Part shown: in pieces, positions 32,346-41,750 of the stretch
Layout of the letters: each line of letters begins with the position of its first letter
Numbering within the stretch: position 1 is the first letter of the stretch
Origin: PHAA01 sp034927445
GTDB lineage: Bacteria; Bacillota; Syntrophomonadia; Syntrophomonadales; Syntrophomonadaceae
Length of the DNA: 64,000 bases
Direction of reading: 5' to 3'
Assembly (NCBI GenBank): GCA_034927445.1
Contig: JAYFPZ010000006.1
Location: forward strand, 1-64,000
The notes under the pieces: generated by a model
What the model saw: only the letters and a program-made list of their open reading frames with translations
Told to the model about the DNA's origin: nothing
Databases searched by the model: none
Translations under genes and position numbers: made by a program

Positions 32346-33185
32346 ATGGATTTTGTAAAAATGCATGGTTTGGGCAACGATTTTATAATCGTTGAGATGA
32401 ATTCGTGGCAAGAGGCGGATGCCTTACAGCCCCATGCCCAAGCTGTATGTGACCGTAATTTCGGCATAGGGGCTGACGGCCTGATCGTTATTGGCCCAGA
32501 CCCGGAAATGGATGTATTTATGCGCATCTTCAACTCGGACGGTTCGGAGCCCGAAATGTGCGGCAACGGTATCCGTTGTGTGGCGCGGTATGTCTTTGAA
32601 CATAAGCTGGTTGATAAAACCAATTTTGTGGTAAGAACGTTGGCCGGGCCGATAAAACCCGGGGTTAAAGTACGGGAAGGAAAGGTTGAATCGGTTACCG
32701 TCGACATGGGCGAGCCTATTTTGGAGCGGGCCCTTATTCCTATGACCGGGTCTGGAGATAATGTAAAGGTCAAAACTGCCACCTCTCATGGAGAAATAGA
32801 AATAACCGCCGTATCCATGGGCAATCCTCACTGTATTATATTTGTCAGCGATGTTGATGAGGTTCCGGTTGCCCAGTGGGGACCTGAACTGGAGACCAGC
32901 GCCTTGTTTCCCGCCAAAACCAATGTCGAATTTGTTCAGGTGTTAGGCCGCAACGAAATGAAAATGCGGGTTTGGGAAAGAGGTGCCGGAATAACCCTGG
33001 CCTGTGGAACCGGAGCTTGTGCCACGCTGGTGGCCGGGGTTTTAAATGGTTATACGAACCGGGCGGCGGTGGTTCATCTGCTGGGCGGGGATCTGTCCAT
33101 CGAATGGAGAGAATCGGACAACCATATTTATATGACCGGGCCTGCCGTGGAAGTATTTAGTGGAAATATTGAAATAAATTATTAA
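32346..33185 (+). CDS. dapF: Diaminopimelate epimerase
   Basis: A 279-aa enzyme that converts LL- to meso-diaminopimelate for lysine and peptidoglycan. Two catalytic Cys are visible in MCGNGIRC near 74 and LACGTGACA near 220. The N-terminal MHGLGNDFIIVE is typical. AGGGAGG lies 7 nt before ATG 32346. It is followed by dapL at 13 nt, giving the last steps of the aminotransferase variant of the lysine pathway. It heads an operon that runs through dapL, yicC, remA, gmk, rpoZ, coaBC and metK. Confidence 0.96.
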   Translation: MDFVKMHGLGNDFIIVEMNSWQEADALQPHAQAVCDRNFGIGADGLIVIGPDPEMDVFMRIFNSDGSEPEMCGNGIRCVARYVFEHKLVDKTNFVVRTLAGPIKPGVKVREGKVESVTVDMGEPILERALIPMTGSGDNVKVKTATSHGEIEITAVSMGNPHCIIFVSDVDEVPVAQWGPELETSALFPAKTNVEFVQVLGRNEMKMRVWERGAGITLACGTGACATLVAGVLNGYTNRAAVVHLLGGDLSIEWRESDNHIYMTGPAVEVFSGNIEINY

Positions 33186-33198
33186 GGAGGTTCATGGA

Positions 33199-34371
33199 AT
33201 GAAAGAAAGTCTGGCTATGCAAAATCTGCCCCCTTATTTATTTGCCAGAATAGAACAAAAAATTAGTGAGGCTAAAGAAGCAGGTATCGATATTATCAAC
33301 CTGGGTATCGGCGATCCTGATCTGCCCACTCCCAAACATATTATCGACCAAATGGCAGTCAGTATTTATGATGCGGCCAATCATCAATATCCCAGCTCCG
33401 TAGGCCTGCTGGAATACCGGCAGGCAGTAGCCGAATGGTATAGGCGCCGTTTTGCAGTGGAATTGAATCCCAAAACGGAAATCGTAGCTTTGCTCGGTTC
33501 CAAGGAAGGTATCGCCCACATATCTTTTGCTTATCTGGATAAAGACGATATAAATCTGGTGCCAGACCCGGGCTATCCGGTGTACAGCATCGGGACTTTA
33601 CTGGCCGGCGGCAAATCATATTTTATGCCCCTCAAAGAGGAGAATAAATATCTTCCTATATTAGAAGACATTCCGGCTGAAATCGCCCGCAAGGCCAAAT
33701 TAATGTTTATTAATTACCCCAACAATCCCATCGGGGTCGTGGCTGACATTCCGTTTTATCAGAAGGTGGTGGAGTTTGCCAGAAATTACGACATCCTGGT
33801 CTGTCATGATGCCGCCTATTCCGAGATGGCTTATGACGGGATCAAACCGGCCAGCTTCCTTCAGGTTGCCGGCGCCAAGGATGTCGGCATAGAATTTCAT
33901 TCCCTGTCCAAAACCTACAATATGACTGGTTGGAGAATTGGCTGGGCCGCCGGCAACAGCTATGCGGTTGAGGTATTGGGCCGCTTTAAATCCAATGTTG
34001 ACTCCGGGGTCTTCCAAGCCGTCCAATATGCTGGTATTGCTGCCCTGCGCGGTCCCCAGGGTTGTGTGGATGAGGCCAATCAAGTCTACAGCGAACGCCG
34101 GGCGGTAGCTCTGGCCGGCTTGGAGAAAATGGGCTGGAAGGTCAACCCGCCCCAGGCCAGTTTTTATTTTTGGGCGAGAGTTCCGAAGGGGTATACCTCA
34201 GCCTCCTTCGCCGAGACGGTGCTGGAAAAAACCGGTGTAATCATTACCCCGGGCAACGGCTACGGTGAATATGGCGAGGGTTATTTCAGAATTGCTTTAA
34301 CGGTAAATAAAGAAAGATTGCAGGAGGCATTTGACCGTATGTATGCCGCTATCGGAAAGGTAGAATTTTAA
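33199..34371 (+). CDS. dapL: LL-diaminopimelate aminotransferase
   Basis: A 390-aa fold-type I PLP enzyme that makes LL-diaminopimelate from tetrahydrodipicolinate in one step, bypassing succinylated or acetylated intermediates. The Schiff-base Lys is in SLSKTYNMTGWRIGWAAG near 238. NYPNNPIG near 172 and the C-terminal FRIALTVNKERL are class signatures. AAGGAGG lies 8 nt before ATG 33199. Its stop codon overlaps the yicC start (TAATG). The pairing with dapF supports the assignment over other class I aminotransferases. Confidence 0.93.
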   Translation: MKESLAMQNLPPYLFARIEQKISEAKEAGIDIINLGIGDPDLPTPKHIIDQMAVSIYDAANHQYPSSVGLLEYRQAVAEWYRRRFAVELNPKTEIVALLGSKEGIAHISFAYLDKDDINLVPDPGYPVYSIGTLLAGGKSYFMPLKEENKYLPILEDIPAEIARKAKLMFINYPNNPIGVVADIPFYQKVVEFARNYDILVCHDAAYSEMAYDGIKPASFLQVAGAKDVGIEFHSLSKTYNMTGWRIGWAAGNSYAVEVLGRFKSNVDSGVFQAVQYAGIAALRGPQGCVDEANQVYSERRAVALAGLEKMGWKVNPPQASFYFWARVPKGYTSASFAETVLEKTGVIITPGNGYGEYGEGYFRIALTVNKERLQEAFDRMYAAIGKVEF

Positions 34372-35249
34372 TGATTAAAAGCATGACCGGCTTTGGCCGC
34401 GGTGAGGTAAATGAGCAGGGCTATGAGATCAGCTGTGAGTTAAAAGGCGTAAATCACCGGTATTTTGATCTGCATACCCGCATATCCCGGCGCTACAATT
34501 CCATGGAAGAGAAGATCAAAGAGGAATTGAAGAAAAAATTGAATCGGGGCCGCCTTGAAATCAGTGTTAATATTGAGAAAATCAACGATAGAGCGAGAAC
34601 CATCAAGGTTGACAAAGGTCTGGCTATGGCTTATTATGAATCTTTGAAGGATTTAGCAGAAAATCTAGATATTTCATCGGATTTCAAAGCGGTTGATATT
34701 TTTAGAATGCCGGAGGTTTTCAACTTAACTGACGAGCAGGAGGACCCCGAGCTGGTTTGGAGCATTCTAAGCCAGGCTTTGAATCAGGCCGTCGACAGTT
34801 TGGTTGAAATGCGAAGCAAAGAGGGCGCCAACCTGGGTAAGGACATATTAGACCGCAATGCTTATATTTTATCAACGGTGGAAATACTGGAAAAGAGAGC
34901 ACCGGTGGTAGCCCAGGAATATCAGGAGAAGCTGCGCAGCCGGATTAAGGAAATGACCGGTATGGGCATCCTGGACGAGGGCCGAATAATTCAGGAAGCA
35001 GCTATATTTGCCGATAAGGCCAGTATTACTGAAGAAATCGTCAGACTTAAGAGTCATATCAAGCATCTTAAAGAACTCATTCACGCCGACGATGCAGTGG
35101 GAAGGAAATGTGATTTTTTAGTGCAGGAAATGTTCCGGGAAATTAACACGATAGCCTCGAAAGCCAATGACATTGAAATGAGTCAAATTGTGGTGAGTGT
35201 TAAAGCTGAGTTGGAAAAAATACGGGAACAATTACAAAATATTGAGTAG
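34371..35249 (+). CDS. yicC: YicC/YloC-family endoribonuclease
   Basis: A 292-aa protein of the YicC family. It opens MIKSMTGFGRGE, has ELKGVNHRYFDLHTRI near 24 and the C-terminal DUF1732 block RKCDFLVQEMFREINTIASK near 243. Members are reported as Mn-dependent endoribonucleases with a role in stationary phase. It starts within the dapL stop codon and is followed by remA and gmk, as in many Firmicutes. Confidence 0.93.
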   Translation: MIKSMTGFGRGEVNEQGYEISCELKGVNHRYFDLHTRISRRYNSMEEKIKEELKKKLNRGRLEISVNIEKINDRARTIKVDKGLAMAYYESLKDLAENLDISSDFKAVDIFRMPEVFNLTDEQEDPELVWSILSQALNQAVDSLVEMRSKEGANLGKDILDRNAYILSTVEILEKRAPVVAQEYQEKLRSRIKEMTGMGILDEGRIIQEAAIFADKASITEEIVRLKSHIKHLKELIHADDAVGRKCDFLVQEMFREINTIASKANDIEMSQIVVSVKAELEKIREQLQNIE

Positions 35250-35281
35250 GCAGGGGGTGAATCCGGTTCATTCCGGAAAGT

Positions 35282-35545
35282 ATGGATATAAAGCTGGTGA
35301 ATATAGGCTTTGGTAACATTGTGGCGGCCAATCGCATAATCGCTATTGTAAGCCCCGAATCAGCCCCGATCAAGCGAATTATTCAGGAAGCCAGGGAAAC
35401 CGGAGTACTGATTGATGCGACCTATGGGCGCAGGACCAGGGCGGTCATTGTGGTTGACAGCGGTCATGTCATCTTGTCGGCGGTACAGCCAGAGACAGTA
35501 GCCAATCGCCTTAGTTCCAAAGACACAGTCAGTGAAGATGTGTAA
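35282..35545 (+). CDS. remA: RemA-family regulatory protein (DUF370)
   Basis: An 87-aa DUF370 protein with the conserved core VNIGFGNIVAANRIIAIVSP near residue 5, APIKRIIQEARETG and DATYGRRTRAVIV. In Bacillus RemA is a DNA-binding activator of biofilm matrix and osmoprotection genes and forms ring-like oligomers. Its place between yicC and gmk is conserved in Firmicutes. The ribosome-binding site (GGAAAG) is close to the ATG and weak. Confidence 0.93.
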   Translation: MDIKLVNIGFGNIVAANRIIAIVSPESAPIKRIIQEARETGVLIDATYGRRTRAVIVVDSGHVILSAVQPETVANRLSSKDTVSEDV

Positions 35546-35566
35546 AACAGGAAGTGTGATCGACAA

Positions 35567-36157
35567 ATGACCAAGAGGGGAATCTTGTTTGTAATCTCAG
35601 GTGCGTCGGGAGTTGGGAAAGGAACCATTAACAAAAGGGTGTTAGCCAGGCTGGACAACCTTAAATTATCGATTTCGGCCACCACTAGAGCTATGCGGGC
35701 CGGAGAAGCCGAGGGCCGGGATTACTTTTTCCTAACCCCGGAGGAATTTGAAGAAAAAATCAAAAACCATGAGTTTCTCGAACATGCCCAAGTTTATCAG
35801 CACATGTACGGGACTCCGAAAAGTTATGTCCTGAAAAACCTGGAAAAAGGTTGTGACGTACTATTGGAGATCGATGTGCAGGGAGCCCTAAAGGTAAAAG
35901 AAGAAATGATGCCCGAAGGGGTTTTTATTTTTATCCAGCCGCCCAGCATTGAAGCCCTGGCCCAGCGGATCCGTCAAAGAGGGAAAGACTCACAGCAAAG
36001 CATTGAGGCCAGACTGGCTGCTTGTCATTACGAGCTGGCCATGGTAAAACATTATGATTATGTAGTGGTTAATGATGAACTGGAAGATGCAGTTAAAAAG
36101 GTTCAGGCCATAATTACAGCAGAACGCTGCCGGGTCAAAAATTGCATAAAGGAGTGA
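35567..36157 (+). CDS. gmk: Guanylate kinase
   Basis: A 196-aa kinase that phosphorylates GMP to GDP. P-loop is SGASGVGKGT near residue 10; the GMP-binding motif SATTRAMRAGEAEGRDYFF runs from about 39; LLEIDVQGALKVK near 98 is the Walker B region. It lies in the usual remA-gmk-rpoZ context. Its ribosome-binding site AGGAAG is rather far (about 12 nt) from the ATG. Confidence 0.95.
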   Translation: MTKRGILFVISGASGVGKGTINKRVLARLDNLKLSISATTRAMRAGEAEGRDYFFLTPEEFEEKIKNHEFLEHAQVYQHMYGTPKSYVLKNLEKGCDVLLEIDVQGALKVKEEMMPEGVFIFIQPPSIEALAQRIRQRGKDSQQSIEARLAACHYELAMVKHYDYVVVNDELEDAVKKVQAIITAERCRVKNCIKE

Positions 36158-36162
36158 TTAGT

Positions 36163-36381
36163 TTGATCCCACCTTCAACCCGAGATCTTATCAATATTGG
36201 TCAAAGCAAGTATGCAGTGGTTGTTGCTGCAGCCCAAAGGGCACGTCTTTTATCGGAGAAAAAGAAAAATGATGAGAATTACCGGTTGTCCAGTATGGTG
36301 ACTGAAGCTCTGGACGACATAATTTCCTCTAAAGTAGTAATCTACAACAAGCAAACCAACCCGCCTCACAAGGAGGATTAA
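36163..36381 (+). CDS. rpoZ: RNA polymerase omega subunit
   Basis: A 72-aa omega subunit. PPSTRDLINIGQSKYAVVVAA and NYRLSSMVTEALDDI fit the family; omega assists assembly of beta-prime. I choose TTG at 36163, because AAAGGAG lies 8 nt upstream; the in-frame start at 36142 would place that sequence inside the gene. It begins 5 nt after gmk and ends 1 nt before coaBC. Confidence 0.88.
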   Translation: MIPPSTRDLINIGQSKYAVVVAAAQRARLLSEKKKNDENYRLSSMVTEALDDIISSKVVIYNKQTNPPHKED

Positions 36382-36382
36382 A

Positions 36383-37576
36383 ATGGCCAAAACCATAGGC
36401 ATCGGTATAACCGGGGGTATTGCCGCCTATAAAGTGGCTGATCTGGTCAGCCGGCTGAAGAAAAACGATTTTGATGTTTTGGTTATGATGACCGTGGGGG
36501 CTACTAAATTTGTTACTCCGCTGACTTTAAAGACCTTGTCCGGGCACGAGGTCCTGACTGACCTGTGGTCTGAATCCCAGGAATGGAAAGTTCAGCATAT
36601 AGGAGTGGCTGAGCAGCTGGATCTTATGGTGATAGTACCGGCAACGGCAAATTTTATCGCTAAAATGGCCCATGGGCTGGCCGACGATCTGTTGTCAACC
36701 ATAGTACTGGCCAATACTGCTCCCGTTTTGGTGGTGCCTTCGATGAATACGAATATGTTCGAAAATAAGATCGTCCAGCACAATATTCATATGCTCCGGG
36801 AATATGGATGCCATATTATGGAGCCTGACAGCGGCCGGCTGGCCTGCGGAGTGACAGGCAAGGGTAGACTGCCTGAACTGGACGATATCTATCAGGAAAT
36901 TGTCAGGTTGGTATCCCCCCCAAATGACCTGATTCAGAAAAAGATCATGATCAATGCGGGGTCGACCTGCGAAGATATTGATCCGGTGCGCTTTATTACC
37001 AATCGCGGTACCGGCAAGATGGGATTTGCTTTGGCTCGTGAAGCGGCCGCCCGCGGGGCGGAGGTTATTCTGATCAGCGGGCCCTCTCAACTCCAGGTTC
37101 CGGCCCGGGTTGAGTATATTCCCGTCAGGAGTGCCCGGGAAATGTGCGATGTAATGCTGAGGCGCCAGCCTGAATGTGATGTTATCATAGGTGCTGCCGC
37201 AGTTGGTGATTTCCGCATAGCCAATGTTGCCGAACAGAAAATCAAGAAGAGTGAAAAAACTCAGCAAATCACCCTCCAGTTGATAGAAAACCCGGACATT
37301 TTGCAGGAGCTGGGGAAGAGGAAACATGAAAATTTGATTATGGTCGGCTTTGCGGCTGAGACCGAAAATGTACTGGCCAATGCCAGAAAAAAGTTGACAA
37401 AAAAGAATCTGGATTTGATCGTAGCTAATGATGTTACCGTGGAAGGGGCAGGATTTGCCACCGATACAAACATTGTTACGATTATAAATAAGGCAGGCGA
37501 GGCCCAAACGCTTCCCAAGATGAGTAAGGAAGACGTGGCCGCAGCTATTATTGACAGTATTATTGAATTATTGTAG
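36383..37576 (+). CDS. coaBC: Bifunctional phosphopantothenoylcysteine decarboxylase/synthetase
   Basis: A 397-aa Dfp protein for two steps of coenzyme A synthesis. The N-terminal flavoprotein CoaC domain (to about 185) has the FMN-binding start GITGGIAAYK, PSMNTNMFEN near 119 and ACGVTGKGRLPE near 154 with the active Cys. The C-terminal CoaB domain (about 190-395) has NAGSTCEDIDPVRFITNRGTG-type sequence near 193, and a late Lys loop. GGAGG is 6-7 nt before the ATG at 36383. It follows rpoZ, as usual in Firmicutes. Confidence 0.95.
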   Translation: MAKTIGIGITGGIAAYKVADLVSRLKKNDFDVLVMMTVGATKFVTPLTLKTLSGHEVLTDLWSESQEWKVQHIGVAEQLDLMVIVPATANFIAKMAHGLADDLLSTIVLANTAPVLVVPSMNTNMFENKIVQHNIHMLREYGCHIMEPDSGRLACGVTGKGRLPELDDIYQEIVRLVSPPNDLIQKKIMINAGSTCEDIDPVRFITNRGTGKMGFALAREAAARGAEVILISGPSQLQVPARVEYIPVRSAREMCDVMLRRQPECDVIIGAAAVGDFRIANVAEQKIKKSEKTQQITLQLIENPDILQELGKRKHENLIMVGFAAETENVLANARKKLTKKNLDLIVANDVTVEGAGFATDTNIVTIINKAGEAQTLPKMSKEDVAAAIIDSIIELL

Positions 37577-37600
37577 TTTTCAGGGGAAGGAATGGTTAAA

Positions 37601-38791
37601 GTGGCAAAAAAGTTATTTACCTCCGAGGCTGTCACTGAGGGACATCCTGATAAAATGGCGGATCAGATATCTGATGCGGTCCTGGATGCAATGCTGGCTC
37701 AGGATCCTTTTGCCCGGGTGGCGGCAGAAACCATAGTTACTACCGGGGTTGTACTGGTAGCCGGAGAGATTACCACGGATTGTTATGTCGATATACCGAA
37801 GCTGGTTCGCAGTACCATCGGAGACATTGGTTATACCCGCGCCAAATACGGTTTTGATTGTGAAACCTGTGCCGTGCTTACTTCGATTGACGAACAATCT
37901 CCCGATATCGCCATGGGGGTTAATCAGGCTTATGAATTTAAAAACGGCGAAATGTCCGATAGTGAACTTGATGCTATCGGAGCCGGGGATCAGGGTATGA
38001 TGTTTGGCTATGCAACCAATGAGACTGAGGTTTTTATGCCCATGCCGGCCTATCTGGCCAACCAAATGGCCTATCGCTTGGCCCAGGTCAGAAAAGAAGG
38101 CATTATTTATTATCTTAGGCCCGACGGCAAGACCCAGGTTACGGTGGAGTATGAAGACAATAAACCGGTCCGGGTGGATACGGTAGTGATATCCACCCAG
38201 CATCATCCGGATGTTGATCATCAAACCATCGAGAGGGACATGATTGAGCATGTAATTAAATATGTTATTCCCGCGGAGATGCTGGACAGCAAGACCAAAT
38301 ACTATATTAATCCCACCGGACGTTTTGTCATAGGCGGGCCCCAAGGTGACTGCGGTTTAACCGGCCGCAAGATTATCGTTGATACATATGGAGGTATGGC
38401 CCGCCATGGCGGAGGCTGTTTCTCCGGCAAAGATCCCACCAAGGTTGACCGTTCCGCTTCCTATGCCGCCCGGTATGTAGCCAAAAACCTGGTAGCTGCA
38501 GGGGTGGCCGATCGGCTCGAAATTCAAATTGCGTATGCCATCGGAGTAGCCCATCCCGTATCCATATCGGTCGAGACCTTTAATACCAATAAAATACCCG
38601 ATGAGAAAATTGTGGAGCTGATCAGGGAGCATTTTGATTTACGCCCGGCCGCCATCATCAAAAACCTGGATCTAAGGAGGCCGATTTACCGTAAAACTGC
38701 GGCTTACGGCCACTTCGGCAGAAACGATCCGGATTTCACCTGGGAAGCAACTGATAAAGTCGCAGCTATTCGTAAATCGGCAGGATTATAG
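37601..38791 (+). CDS. metK: S-adenosylmethionine synthetase
   Basis: A 396-aa MetK that makes SAM from methionine and ATP. Signature motifs: LFTSEAVTEGHPDK at the start, GAGDQGMMFGYA near 125 and GGGCFSGKDPTKVDRS near 267. The GTG at 37601 is favoured over ATG at 37592: AGGGGAAGG at 37582-37590 gives proper spacing only for the GTG, and the resulting MAKKLFTSE matches known N termini. No SAM riboswitch is visible upstream; the gene is read from the dapF operon. A terminator follows. Confidence 0.95.
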   Translation: MAKKLFTSEAVTEGHPDKMADQISDAVLDAMLAQDPFARVAAETIVTTGVVLVAGEITTDCYVDIPKLVRSTIGDIGYTRAKYGFDCETCAVLTSIDEQSPDIAMGVNQAYEFKNGEMSDSELDAIGAGDQGMMFGYATNETEVFMPMPAYLANQMAYRLAQVRKEGIIYYLRPDGKTQVTVEYEDNKPVRVDTVVISTQHHPDVDHQTIERDMIEHVIKYVIPAEMLDSKTKYYINPTGRFVIGGPQGDCGLTGRKIIVDTYGGMARHGGGCFSGKDPTKVDRSASYAARYVAKNLVAAGVADRLEIQIAYAIGVAHPVSISVETFNTNKIPDEKIVELIREHFDLRPAAIIKNLDLRRPIYRKTAAYGHFGRNDPDFTWEATDKVAAIRKSAGL

Positions 38792-38818
38792 CCACCGCCG
38801 AAAACCAAATATACATGC

Positions 38819-38845
38819 AGGGCGGGTATTCCCCGCCCTTTACTT
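38819..38845 (+). terminator. Terminator after metK
   Basis: Stem AGGGCGGG (38819-38826) and CCCGCCCT (38832-38839), 5-nt loop, followed by TTACTTT. It closes the dapF-metK operon. Confidence 0.75.
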
Positions 38846-39018
38846 TATGAAGAGAACGATAGACGCGGATTACGCTGACCCTCCACCCTACGGGTACTCC
38901 TGATGTAAACTTGGTTTACTATTTAAGGTTGCGGGCGCGGATTTTCGCAGATCTTTTTGTGAAAAATAAGATTGAAAGTCGATAAACACGGGAAGCAAGG
39001 GGACAAAGACAACGTATT

Positions 39019-39315
39019 AAATTAGACGCGGACAACGCGGACTTATATGAATATCGCGAATCTTTTATTATTAATAAAGATAAAAAATTAGACACAAGGG
39101 ACCTGTCCTGAAAAAGTCTCTTAAATGTGTCATGCTGAGTGTTAGCGAAGCATCTTGCAATCAAATAAATGCCAACTATACGTATTGTTGATAAGATCCT
39201 TTGTCGCCTTCGGCTCCTCAGGATGACAAAACATATACTTTTTCAGTTGTCCGGGCGGTTCTTAATTATTCTCTCCGCGTTCGTCTTATAAGTCCGCGAT
39301 GTCTGCGTCTAATTT
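39019..39315. repeat. Large palindromic repeat enclosing a MITE-like element
   Basis: Left arm 39019-39060 (AAATTAGACGCGGACAACGC then GGACTTATATGAAT) and right arm 39271-39315 are inverted copies; the right arm on the minus strand reads AAATTAGACGCAGACATCGC then GGACTTATAAG. Copy B of the 153-bp element lies between the arms, so one repeat appears to have inserted into another. A related arm (ACGCGGACTTATATGAATGG) is found at 53213. The rest of the 557-nt gap between metK and priA (from 38846) has further degenerate GACGCGGATT-type fragments and no gene. Confidence 0.7.
39100..39252. mobile_element. Inverted-repeat element, copy B
   Basis: This is an inverted, almost full-length copy of the element at 20409-20561. 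Shared stretches include GTCATGCTGAGTGTTAGCGA and GATAAGATCCTTTGTCG-type sequence. The terminal repeats are less perfect here (CTGAAAAAGTCTC at the left, ACTTTTTCAGTTGTCC at the right). It is non-coding. Confidence 0.82.
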
Positions 39316-39348
39316 GTTTCTAAAACTTAGTTGGGGAGGAGGAAGCGA

Positions 39349-41739
39349 GTGAAGTGTGTTGACGTGGTTGTAAATCTGCCTACCAGCAAATTAAATACGG
39401 CCTATATCTATGCCGTCCCCGATCATCTTATAAATGAGGCTCTATTCGGCAAGAGAGTTTTAATTGATTTTGGCGGCCAGAAGCTGGAAGGATTTGTAAC
39501 CGCCGAAAAAGACGTAAACGAGCCCGCCTCCATCAAAAGCCTGTTAAAGGTTCTGGATATTGAACCGGTCTTCGACCAGTCATTATTAGAATTGGCCCGC
39601 TGGATGGCAGCTTACTATTTATGCTCGGTGGCGATGGTCCTTGCCATGATGGTGCCTCGCATCCTGCAGCATAAGAAGGAACAGGTGGTCTTACCGGCAA
39701 TCGATGAAAATGAGTTCAGCCGCTTAAATGCGCAGGATGCCGGTTTGAACCGGGACCTGTTCGCCGCTCTCTGGCAAAACGGCGAAATAAGCATCAGCCA
39801 GGCGTTGAAATATGTCACCCGGGAGGAACTGGTCCAGCTGGAATCCGGCAATTATGTGATCAGATCAGGTGTATACCGCCGGGTACGCACCTATAAAAAG
39901 GGCTATTGCTATCGAATTGGAAGTTTTGATTACCGGCAAGATCTGCCCGGACTGCAGCAGAAAGCCCCCCGGCAGGCTGAAATCATGCTCCGGTTCAAAG
40001 AACAGCCGGAGATCGAGCCGGATTATCTGGATAAAACCGTATCACCCGCCGCATTAAAATCCTTAATAAAAAAGGGCTTTATTAGAATGGAGCGCAAATC
40101 CGGGATTAAGGCCAATAATGATTGGGAACTGAGCGGGGAGCAAAAATTGGCCTTCAGTCAGGTTAAGGACGCGCTCCAAACCGGTGCTTATTCCGAACTA
40201 TTATTGTTCGGAGTGACCGGCAGCGGTAAAACCGAGATATATCTTCAAGCAGCCGAAGCGGCATTGGCTGCCGGACGGGGAGTGATCATGCTGGTTCCCG
40301 AGATTGCCTTGACCCGTCAGCTGGTGGATATTTTTGCTTCCCGCGTAGATAATATTGCCGTGTTGCATAGCGGTATGTCAGCCAGTGAACGTTATGATGA
40401 ATGGAAGCGGATTAAATCCGGCCAGGCCAGGCTGGTTTTGGGTGCCCGGTCCGCAGTATTTGCGCCGGTACCTGATTTGGGCCTGATTATCATGGATGAA
40501 GAGCAGGAGGGCAGTTATAAACAGGAAGAGCTGCCCCGCTATCACACCCGGGAGGTTGCCAGAAAAAGAGCCCAATTGGAAGCAGCGGTTATGCTGTACG
40601 GAAGCGCAACCCCGTCTATAGAAACCTTTTATGCAGCCCAATCAGGTTTAATAAAACTGCTGGTTCTGCAACAGAGGGCCGGGGGCGGACAGATGCCGAA
40701 AATTATTATTGAGGACTTGAGAAAGTCATTTAAACATGCATATCGCGGACTTATTTCTCCTATATTAAAAGAAAAAATAGAGTTGAATTTAAAACGGGGC
40801 GAACAAATCGTTCTGTTCATCAACCGCCGAGGATATTCACCGGTGACTATATGCCGTGAATGTGGTAATATTGCTTCATGCCCGTTTTGTTCGGTTGGTA
40901 TGAATTACCATCAGGATATTAATCAAAATGTTTGTCATTACTGCAATTATCGTGCTCCCCGGGATAAGTGCTGCAGCCGGTGTGGCAGCCAGCATCTGCA
41001 GCTTATCGGCGCCGGTACTCAAAAGGTGGAGGAAGAAATAAGGCAGTTGTATCCGGAAGCGAGGGTAGCCAGACTGGATATGGACAGCAGCCGCAGCCGG
41101 GGTGCTCAAAAAACAATTCTTAATCGAATGAAACAACGCGACATAGATATACTTATAGGCACGCAAATGGTAGCCAAGGGTCTGGACTTTCCCTTTGTTT
41201 CCCTGGTAGGTATAATTGATGCGGACAGTATTTTATATTTGCCTGATTTCAGGGCCGGGGAAAGATGCTTTCAATTGCTGGTGCAGGCTGCCGGAAGAGC
41301 AGGGCGCAGCCATAGAAAAGGCGAGGTGGTTATTCAGACCTATAATCCAGACAACCCGGTAATAAGAATGGCACTTAATCAAGATTACCGCAATTTTTAT
41401 GAAAATGAAATTAAATTACGCCAGCTCTTAAACTATCCGCCTTTTACCAAATTATTGAGAATTGTATGCAGCGGACCCAATGAAAAAGAGGTTCAGGATC
41501 ACGCTGCGGCGCTGGCGCAGTATATCGAAGAGTTGATTGATGCCAGTGAGGAAGATATCATGTTAATGGGGCCCGCCCCCTGTCCAATTAATAAAATCAG
41601 CAACCGCTGGCGTTATCAAATAATAATCAAATGCCCCAATTTGAATTTGTTAAGGAGTATTGGCAGTCATATTATCAGCAGCGGGACCTCGAAAAATGTT
41701 AAAATGGATTTAGACCTGAATCCTATCACTACTATTTGA
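39349..41739 (+). CDS. priA: Primosomal helicase PriA
   Basis: A 796-aa replication-restart helicase. Order of motifs: N-terminal 3'-end binding domain, Walker A FGVTGSGKTEIYLQ near 288, DEEQEGSYK near 383, GSATPSIET near 416, a zinc-binding insert with eight Cys (CRECGNIASCPFC, CHYCNYRAPRDKCCSRCGS, about 497-545), GTQMVAKGLDFP near 605 and QAAGRAGR near 645. The GTG at 39349 has GGAGGAGG 6 nt upstream; the in-frame TTG at 39331 lies before it. It heads the priA-def-fmt operon. Confidence 0.95.
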   Translation: MKCVDVVVNLPTSKLNTAYIYAVPDHLINEALFGKRVLIDFGGQKLEGFVTAEKDVNEPASIKSLLKVLDIEPVFDQSLLELARWMAAYYLCSVAMVLAMMVPRILQHKKEQVVLPAIDENEFSRLNAQDAGLNRDLFAALWQNGEISISQALKYVTREELVQLESGNYVIRSGVYRRVRTYKKGYCYRIGSFDYRQDLPGLQQKAPRQAEIMLRFKEQPEIEPDYLDKTVSPAALKSLIKKGFIRMERKSGIKANNDWELSGEQKLAFSQVKDALQTGAYSELLLFGVTGSGKTEIYLQAAEAALAAGRGVIMLVPEIALTRQLVDIFASRVDNIAVLHSGMSASERYDEWKRIKSGQARLVLGARSAVFAPVPDLGLIIMDEEQEGSYKQEELPRYHTREVARKRAQLEAAVMLYGSATPSIETFYAAQSGLIKLLVLQQRAGGGQMPKIIIEDLRKSFKHAYRGLISPILKEKIELNLKRGEQIVLFINRRGYSPVTICRECGNIASCPFCSVGMNYHQDINQNVCHYCNYRAPRDKCCSRCGSQHLQLIGAGTQKVEEEIRQLYPEARVARLDMDSSRSRGAQKTILNRMKQRDIDILIGTQMVAKGLDFPFVSLVGIIDADSILYLPDFRAGERCFQLLVQAAGRAGRSHRKGEVVIQTYNPDNPVIRMALNQDYRNFYENEIKLRQLLNYPPFTKLLRIVCSGPNEKEVQDHAAALAQYIEELIDASEEDIMLMGPAPCPINKISNRWRYQIIIKCPNLNLLRSIGSHIISSGTSKNVKMDLDLNPITTI

Positions 41740-41750
41740 GGAGGTCGGCT

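Noticed and set aside
37577..37600. SAM riboswitch before metK
   Set aside because: Only 24 nt separate coaBC from metK, too little for an S-box.
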